Assembly (NCBI GenBank): GCA_045659265.1
Contig: JAZOWO010000130.1
Span: 1-11,060 of the forward strand
Length of the DNA stretch: 11,060 bases
Reading direction: 5' to 3'
From: UMGS1649 sp045659265
GTDB lineage: Bacteria > Bacillota > Clostridia > TANB77 > CAG-465
The first letter of the stretch is position 1, and every line of letters begins with the position of its first letter. Position numbers and translations under genes: made by a program. This document shows, one piece after another, positions 5,690-11,060 of the stretch. The notes below the pieces were generated by a model, which was not told where the DNA came from, ran no database searches, and saw only the letters and a program-made list of their open reading frames with translations.

Positions 5690-7486
5690 ATGTGCGGAAT
5701 TATAGGATACGCTTCAAAGAATTTAGATTCTTGTAGCGTTGCATTGTCATGCTTAAAAAACTTAGAATATAGAGGTTACGATTCCTCTGGTATCGCTACT
5801 AGCGAACAAGGAAAAATCAATATGTATAAAGCGCAAGGTAAAATCGCTAATTTAGAAGAGAAAATTAAAGATCACGAAATTTCTGCTTCTACATCTATTG
5901 CGCATACTAGATGGGCTACACACGGAGAGCCTAGTGAGACTAACGCTCACCCACATAAAGTTGGGCACGTTACTTTAGTGCATAACGGAATCATCGAAAA
6001 CTACTCAGATATTAAACAAGATTTATTGTCTAAAGGTATGAATTTTGTTTCTGAAACAGATTCTGAAGTTGCATGTGGATACATTAACTATATGTATGAA
6101 CAAACAGGAGATAAAATGGCAAGTATAAAAGCCGCTTGTGATGAATTTAGGGGTTCTTATGCCCTACCTATTATCTTTGATGATGAGCCAAATACAATTT
6201 ATTCTGTTAGAAAAAACAGTCCATTAATTGTAGGTCTTAGCGATGACGGAAACTTTGTATCTTCTGACGTTTCTGCAATACTTAATTATACAAATAAATA
6301 TATGCTATTAGATAATGATGAATATGTTAAAGTTACAAATGATTCAGTTGAGATATTTGACTCTAATTTAAATAAGATAGACAAACCAGTAGATACTGCT
6401 ACTTGGAGTGCTGTAGAATACCAAAAGAATGGTTACGACCACTTCATGTTAAAAGAAATTCACGAACAACCTAAAGTTGTTAAAAACATATTAGGCAAAT
6501 TCTATGATGATATAGACTTCACAAAATACGATAATATACACATCGTTGCTTGTGGTAGTGCTATGCATGCTGGTATGGTTGCTAAATACCTTTTAGAAAA
6601 CAACGCTAAAATTAGAACTACAGTAGAAATTGCATCTGAATACAGATACAAAGAAAATCTAATTACACCTTCTACTCTAGTTATAATAATATCTCAATCT
6701 GGTGAAACTGCAGATACATTAGCTGCACTACGTTTAGCAAAAGAACAAGGTGCATATGTTTTAGCTATTGTTAATGTTGTTGGTTCTTCTATCGCTCGTG
6801 AAGCAGATAAAACAATATACACTTATGCAGGTCCAGAAATAGCTGTTGCTACAACTAAAGGATATTCTTCACAAGTTGCTACATTAACAAACGTAGCTCT
6901 TACAATAATGAAACAAAAAGGATTATTACAAGATTCTGTAATGGATGCATTCTATAAAGATGTTGAAAAAATAGAAACACTTGCAGAAGATTTAATTAAT
7001 TCAAAAGATATGTATAAAGCTATAGCAAATAAGTTATATACACACGAAAATGTATTATTCATTGGACGTGGCATAGATAGTGCAAGCTGTATGGAAGGTT
7101 CTCTAAAACTAAAAGAAATATCTTACATACACTCAGAAGCGTATGCAGCAGGCGAATTAAAACACGGTACAATTTCACTTGTAGATCAAGGAACACCTGT
7201 TATAACTATCGCTACAGTAGACAATCTATATGAAAAAACAATAAGCAATCTAAAAGAAACAAAAGCTCGTGGAGCTTATACTCTACTAATAACTACAGAA
7301 AACCAAAATGTAGATAATATAAAAGACTCATTAGATGATGTAATTATTCTACCTAAAGTTTCAGAATATTTACAAGCAATATTAGTAGTTATTGTTCTTC
7401 AATTAATTGCTTATGAAACAGCTATACTAAGAGGTGCAGATATAGACAAACCTAAAAATCTTGCTAAATCTGTTACTGTTGAATAA
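5690..7486 (+). CDS. glmS: Glutamine-fructose-6-phosphate aminotransferase (isomerizing)
   Basis: A complete 598-residue cytoplasmic enzyme, the usual length. It converts fructose-6-phosphate and glutamine to glucosamine-6-phosphate and glutamate, the first step to UDP-GlcNAc and the cell wall. The N-terminal glutaminase domain (about 2-220) has the nucleophile Cys2 (MCGIIGY, exposed after Met removal), RGYDSSG, TRWATHG (73-79), HNG (98-100) and Asp124. Two SIS sugar-phosphate domains follow (about 280-420 and 450-590), with CGSAMHAG (288-295, CGTSxHAG in many relatives), SQSGET (335-340), TTKGYSSQ (388-395), Glu476, LKHG (490-493) and the conserved C-terminal KSVTVE containing the Schiff-base Lys593. 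GGAGG (5676-5680) lies 9 bases before the ATG. It is a single-gene unit, controlled by the ribozyme in its leader and ended by the hairpin at 7537-7570. Confidence 0.98.
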   Translation: MCGIIGYASKNLDSCSVALSCLKNLEYRGYDSSGIATSEQGKINMYKAQGKIANLEEKIKDHEISASTSIAHTRWATHGEPSETNAHPHKVGHVTLVHNGIIENYSDIKQDLLSKGMNFVSETDSEVACGYINYMYEQTGDKMASIKAACDEFRGSYALPIIFDDEPNTIYSVRKNSPLIVGLSDDGNFVSSDVSAILNYTNKYMLLDNDEYVKVTNDSVEIFDSNLNKIDKPVDTATWSAVEYQKNGYDHFMLKEIHEQPKVVKNILGKFYDDIDFTKYDNIHIVACGSAMHAGMVAKYLLENNAKIRTTVEIASEYRYKENLITPSTLVIIISQSGETADTLAALRLAKEQGAYVLAIVNVVGSSIAREADKTIYTYAGPEIAVATTKGYSSQVATLTNVALTIMKQKGLLQDSVMDAFYKDVEKIETLAEDLINSKDMYKAIANKLYTHENVLFIGRGIDSASCMEGSLKLKEISYIHSEAYAAGELKHGTISLVDQGTPVITIATVDNLYEKTISNLKETKARGAYTLLITTENQNVDNIKDSLDDVIILPKVSEYLQAILVVIVLQLIAYETAILRGADIDKPKNLAKSVTVE

Positions 7487-7536
7487 TCCTTTTAGTATAA
7501 GACTAAAGAATATAATATATAGTAATATAGTAAATT

Positions 7537-7570
7537 AAAGAGTGTTAACATTAAGTTAACACTCTTTTTT
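7537..7570. terminator. Bidirectional terminator between glmS and the mre/PBP2 cluster
   Basis: A perfect 13-base-pair stem (7537-7549 with 7555-7567) with a 5-base loop, followed on the plus strand by a run of six T in total. It lies 50 bases after the glmS stop and 3 bases beyond the stop of the convergent 103-residue gene. On the minus strand the stem also ends in T then AATTTA, so it can plausibly serve both units. Confidence 0.88.
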
Positions 7571-7573
7571 ATA

Positions 7574-7885
7574 TTATATTTCTATCCCATATACTTCTTT
7601 AATTTTGCTTTTATCTTCCTTAATACTAAATGTCATATCTATCAATATATCCTCTATATTGTTCCACTCTTCTTTTAATGTAATGCCATCTAATGTTTTT
7701 GAATTGTACAGCTCATCTAAATTTGTATAGTCAATTGCTTTTTCAGAATTACCAAATGTCACTTTATTATTAAACTTAATTAGCACATAATTATCTTTTC
7801 TATTTTTAAATATTATCTCTATCTCAGGTTTTCTATTTGAATCTAATTTTTCAAACAACTCTTTAAACTTATTATAATTAATCAT
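7574..7885 (-). CDS. Hypothetical protein, 103 residues
   Basis: I do not recognise a family. It is a small soluble protein with no signal peptide or membrane segment, rich in Lys, Ile, Asn, Glu and Asp. The first 20 residues look helical; residues 20-45 (IEIIF, YVLIKF, VTF) look like short beta strands; the rest mixes helices and strands (alpha+beta). ATG at 7885 has AAAGGAGA (7891-7898) 5 bases upstream. It begins 17 bases after the PBP2 stop, with no promoter between, so it is very likely the last gene of the mreC-mreD-PBP2 transcript, and it stops 3 bases before the shared terminator. A role in wall synthesis is only guilt by association. Confidence 0.82.
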   Translation of the reverse strand: MINYNKFKELFEKLDSNRKPEIEIIFKNRKDNYVLIKFNNKVTFGNSEKAIDYTNLDELYNSKTLDGITLKEEWNNIEDILIDMTFSIKEDKSKIKEVYGIEI

Positions 7886-7901
7886 GTTTCTCTCCTTTGT
7901 C

Positions 7902-9983
7902 TTAATATCTTACACCTGGTACTAATACTTCATTTACCTCTTTATTTACATTTTCATTAGAAATATCAAAATATTCTTCTAGTATTGGTTTTACAATGTT
8001 AGCAACTGCTGTACCAGAATCTCCGTGTTCTACTATTGCAACAACTGCGATTTGTGGATTTTCTATTGGTGCAAATCCTACGAATACACCATTTGGATGT
8101 CCACTAGATACTTGAGCTGTTCCAGTTTTACCTGCTACTTCTATATCCGAATTCTTAAACACTATGTAAGATGTTCCACCTTGTTCTGATGTAACAGACT
8201 TCATTCCTTCTACTACTGCATCAACATGTTGCTCATTTAAATCTAATCTTGTAGATATAAATTTATACCCTGTTACTTTTTCTATATGTGCAAGTAGGTC
8301 TTCTGATGACACATATTCATCTTCTGCGTTTACTACATTTTTAATTAATGTAGCTCTATTTAATGTTCCACCATTTGCAAGTGTTGCTATATAGTTTGCA
8401 AGCTGTACTGGTGTAAATGAGTTGTATGATTGTCCAATAACTGCAGACAATGTATCTCCTAGATACCAATCCATATTTTTATTTGCTCCCGCTATCATAC
8501 CTTTAGATTCACCGTATAGTTCAACACCTGTTTTGTTTCCAAGGCCAAACATCTGGCAATACTTAACCAAGTTATCTATTCCCATTCTTCTTCCTACTTC
8601 ATAGAAGAAACAGTTACAAGATACTTTTATTGCATCACTTACATTCACCCACCCATGAGTTCTTCCATAATATGAATAAACCCAACACATTGGATGGTTT
8701 GCATATTCGTATTTACCATTTGCTTTTATCTTTTCTGTTGTTGTTATTACCTTACTATCTAATCCTGCAAGTGCACTTAACATCTTAAATGTTGACCCTG
8801 GTGAATACGTTCCAGATATCGCTCTATTAAACATAGGCTTGCTTGTATTGTTCATTATCTTTTTCCACGAGCTATATTTTATTCCAGATACAAACTCATT
8901 TGGATCAAATGTAGGGTAACTTGCCATAGCAAGTATCTCTGAACTATTTACATCTATTGCTACAACAACCCCAGATGTTGCGTCTGCTTTTTTAGAATAC
9001 CCTGGTGCTCCCGTTCTAATATTGTCTATTATTTTTTTTAAGTTTGTTTCTGCTACTTCTTGTAATCTATAATCTATTGTTAAAGTAACATTATTACCAG
9101 AGTCTGCCTCTTTGTATATGTACTCTCCTGCTATCTCACCTTCAGCATCAACTTCAGTTCTTTTGATACCATTACTTCCTTTTAAGAAGGCTTCCATTGT
9201 AGTTTCGATACCCATTTTACCAATAATACTGTTATATGTATATCCTTCATTTTTTAACTCTTTGTATTCTTCACTGCTTATTTTACTTACATACCCCAAA
9301 AGATGTGCTGCTACTGTACCATTTGGATAATATCTTTTTGAGTTTACATTTATCTCAACACCAGGCAGTTCGCTTTTTAATTCTTCTATCATCGCCATCG
9401 AGTTATATGATATATCTTTAGCTAATGTTACTGATCTGAATAGCGAAAATGGATTTGTTCCTATTTCATATCTTAATGCAACTAATTTATTCTTAACTTC
9501 ATTTGTTACATTAAGTTTATTTAAATCATATTTTATATATAAATAATCCAGAATTTCTAAAGTTGTACTTTCCACATCTATATCATAAGTTTCACAAACT
9601 TTTTTTCTATCTTCATCACTATGGAATTCATTATCTTCCATTGGAAAAGATGATGTATACTCATCTTTATTTTGTTCTAATATATTTAATATCTTAAGTA
9701 ATGTATTATTTAAGTTTTCATCTCCAACCTTAAATATCTCCACATCATATGCAAGTTTACTTGTTGCTAAGACTACACCATTTCTATCATAAATTTCACC
9801 ACGCGGAGCTTCTATAGTTGTTTCTCTTAGCATTTTCTTTTCTGATTGTTCTCTATAACTTGCACCATTTATTATTTGAAGATCTATTAAACGGAAAGCA
9901 AAAACAATCCCAATAAAAATTACTAGGATTTTTAACATTAATATTCTATTTTCAAAAAAATTAATATTAAGTTTTTGTTTCAC
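7902..9983 (-). CDS. mrdA: Penicillin-binding protein 2, elongasome transpeptidase
   Basis: A 693-residue class B PBP that cross-links peptidoglycan during side-wall growth, acting with RodA and the MreBCD complex. One N-terminal membrane anchor (about 13-33) is followed by the dimerisation domain with the typical RGEIYDRNG (61-69), then the transpeptidase domain (about 300-670). The three active-site motifs are intact: STFK (397-400), SCN (455-457) and KTGT (619-622). No PASTA domains follow. The position after mreC and mreD supports PBP2 rather than the division PBP3/FtsI. The start is GTG at 9983, with GGAG 8 bases upstream inside the end of mreD; only 5 bases separate it from the mreD stop. 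No transglycosylase domain is present, as expected for class B. Confidence 0.96.
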   Translation of the reverse strand: MKQKLNINFFENRILMLKILVIFIGIVFAFRLIDLQIINGASYREQSEKKMLRETTIEAPRGEIYDRNGVVLATSKLAYDVEIFKVGDENLNNTLLKILNILEQNKDEYTSSFPMEDNEFHSDEDRKKVCETYDIDVESTTLEILDYLYIKYDLNKLNVTNEVKNKLVALRYEIGTNPFSLFRSVTLAKDISYNSMAMIEELKSELPGVEINVNSKRYYPNGTVAAHLLGYVSKISSEEYKELKNEGYTYNSIIGKMGIETTMEAFLKGSNGIKRTEVDAEGEIAGEYIYKEADSGNNVTLTIDYRLQEVAETNLKKIIDNIRTGAPGYSKKADATSGVVVAIDVNSSEILAMASYPTFDPNEFVSGIKYSSWKKIMNNTSKPMFNRAISGTYSPGSTFKMLSALAGLDSKVITTTEKIKANGKYEYANHPMCWVYSYYGRTHGWVNVSDAIKVSCNCFFYEVGRRMGIDNLVKYCQMFGLGNKTGVELYGESKGMIAGANKNMDWYLGDTLSAVIGQSYNSFTPVQLANYIATLANGGTLNRATLIKNVVNAEDEYVSSEDLLAHIEKVTGYKFISTRLDLNEQHVDAVVEGMKSVTSEQGGTSYIVFKNSDIEVAGKTGTAQVSSGHPNGVFVGFAPIENPQIAVVAIVEHGDSGTAVANIVKPILEEYFDISNENVNKEVNEVLVPGVRY

Positions 9984-9988
9984 TTTCT

Positions 9989-10486
9989 TTACTCCATACC
10001 TTTATTTATTTTTGCCATTGCAAAGAACAGCACATATGCTGCTAATATATTTATTAGCACAGATTCTATTACCGCAAATATACACGCTATTATTCCTATT
10101 GTTAACCCCTCACTAAATATGTTTATTAACAAAGTTAACACTTCGAATATAGCAATACCTATCGTTGTATATACCGCTACTGAAAACGGTGTATCTTGCT
10201 TATATACATTTTTCATACTTTCTAAAATTATACTTAGCAAAGTAAATATTACAAAGTACTTAGCTAAAGTTTGTCCTAAAACTAAATCTGTAAGTATACC
10301 TGCTAACATAGATAAATATACTTGTCTCTTAAAAGAATTAACCATTATTGTAACTATTACATAACACGCCACTAAATTAATTTTTGTTCCAAAAACATGT
10401 ATATTGTTAAAGACTTTTAATTGAAGTACTACCACAATTAAAAGAAATACTATATTTAGAATGTATGTTAGTACTTTCTTCAACAT
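9989..10486 (-). CDS. mreD: Rod shape-determining protein MreD
   Basis: A 165-residue, very hydrophobic integral membrane protein of the elongasome, at the usual MreD length. Five or six membrane segments are visible (about 4-26, 35-52, 56-72, 74-91, 101-127 and 130-159, counted from the ATG). The segment LAGILTDLVLGQ is typical of the family's conserved middle part. The start is taken as ATG at 10486; an in-frame TTG sits directly before it at 10489, but AGGGGA (10492-10497) gives a normal 5-base gap to the ATG. That Shine-Dalgarno overlaps the TAG stop of mreC, so translation is probably coupled. Assignment rests on hydropathy plus position between mreC and the PBP2 gene, since the sequence itself is poorly conserved. 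Confidence 0.93.
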   Translation of the reverse strand: MLKKVLTYILNIVFLLIVVVLQLKVFNNIHVFGTKINLVACYVIVTIMVNSFKRQVYLSMLAGILTDLVLGQTLAKYFVIFTLLSIILESMKNVYKQDTPFSVAVYTTIGIAIFEVLTLLINIFSEGLTIGIIACIFAVIESVLINILAAYVLFFAMAKINKGME

Positions 10487-10495
10487 CAAAATCCC

Positions 10496-11060
10496 CTACT
10501 TTACTATAATCCCCACCATATCTAGAGAATCTAAATTAACAAATGTCTCTACTATGGCATATCTATCTATTTCATTCTTCCTATTTTTTATACTTTTTAT
10601 TATTCCAACAGGAATACCTTTTTTATACAAACCGCCTATTCCTGTAGTATATACCTTCTCACCTTCTGATAGTTCTGTATCTATTGGTATATTTACAAGT
10701 TTTACAGTATGACTTCCTGTTAAATTGTATTCTCCTTTTATTAAAGCAAGTTTATTAATATTTGAAATTTGAACACTTACAGATGTGCCTGGTTCAAGTA
10801 TTGTAGTAACCACACTAGTCGTTTCATTTACCTCTGAAATGTACCCTACTAAACCTTGTTCTGCAATTACAGTTTGTCTTTTTTCTATTCCATCCTTAGA
10901 GCCTTTATTTATTACAAATGTTTCGTTCCACGTTTCATAATTTCTTGATACTATATTTGCATAAACTTTTTCAAAATGACTATAATTTTCTTCTATTTTT
11001 AGAAGTTCTCTTAAGTCTTCATTTTCTATTTCTAGCATATCTATTTCTATTTGTAACTGT
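10496..11060 (-). CDS. mreC: Rod shape-determining protein MreC (5' end outside the window)
   Basis: The reading frame stays open to the right edge, so the N-terminal membrane anchor and first part of the coiled coil are missing; 187 residues are visible, of roughly 270-290 usual. An internal Met at 11038 is not the start, since coding continues upstream with Gln-Leu-Gln-Ile-Glu-Ile-Asp. Visible are the end of the coiled coil (LEIENEDLRELLKIEENY) and the MreC beta domains with NKGSKDGIEKRQTVI, GLVGYISEV, and TTGIGGLYKKGIPVGII near the end, matching the family's typical TSGxxGxxPxGxxVG site. MreC scaffolds the elongasome outside the membrane and activates PBP2, encoded two genes downstream. 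The promoter and any mreB lie outside the window. Confidence 0.93.
   Translation of the reverse strand, partial: QLQIEIDMLEIENEDLRELLKIEENYSHFEKVYANIVSRNYETWNETFVINKGSKDGIEKRQTVIAEQGLVGYISEVNETTSVVTTILEPGTSVSVQISNINKLALIKGEYNLTGSHTVKLVNIPIDTELSEGEKVYTTGIGGLYKKGIPVGIIKSIKNRKNEIDRYAIVETFVNLDSLDMVGIIVK

Noticed and set aside
9975..10364. Plus-strand 129-codon open frame
   Set aside because: It is antisense to mreD, a typical shadow of a membrane-protein gene, without a ribosome binding site.

Overview
The window is AT-rich bacterial DNA from a low-GC Gram-positive organism (Bacillota, clostridia-like). The reasons are the A/T-biased codon use, strong AGGAGG-type ribosome binding sites, near-consensus sigma-A promoters with 17-base spacers, a glmS ribozyme ahead of glmS, a LytR-CpsA-Psr (LCP) protein and an mreC-mreD-PBP2 cluster. 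The genetic code looks standard. Genus cannot be read from the sequence.

Layout, left to right. Bases 1-56 hold the 5' end of a leftward transcription unit: a good promoter and perhaps the first codons of a gene lying outside the window. Bases 81-2302 are a single-gene unit on the minus strand for a three-pass LCP cell-wall ligase with a repetitive Pro-rich tail, with its own promoter and terminator. Bases 2334-2482 are a monocistronic elongator tRNA-Met (CAU) gene on the minus strand. Bases 2541-5360 look like a three-gene minus-strand operon: a 41-codon small ORF, a roughly 594-residue protein of unknown function with coiled coil and Thr/Glu/Val repeats, and a FabG-like SDR resembling the EF-P 5-aminopentanone reductase (YmfI) type. 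Bases 5289-5689 are a divergent intergenic region with a 14-base palindrome, two back-to-back promoters and the glmS ribozyme. Bases 5690-7486 are glmS on the plus strand. A strong shared hairpin at 7537-7570 separates it from the convergent minus-strand cluster at 7574-11060: mreC (5' end cut by the window), mreD, PBP2 (mrdA) and a 103-residue orphan.

The theme is cell-envelope growth. GlmS makes glucosamine-6-phosphate, the entry point to UDP-GlcNAc and peptidoglycan, and is controlled by its own product through the ribozyme. MreC, MreD and PBP2 are elongasome parts that build the side wall of rod-shaped cells. The LCP protein attaches anionic polymers to peptidoglycan. The least explained part is the operon upstream of and divergent from glmS: a tiny charged helical protein whose stop codon overlaps the ribosome binding site of a large repeat-bearing cytoplasmic protein I do not recognise.
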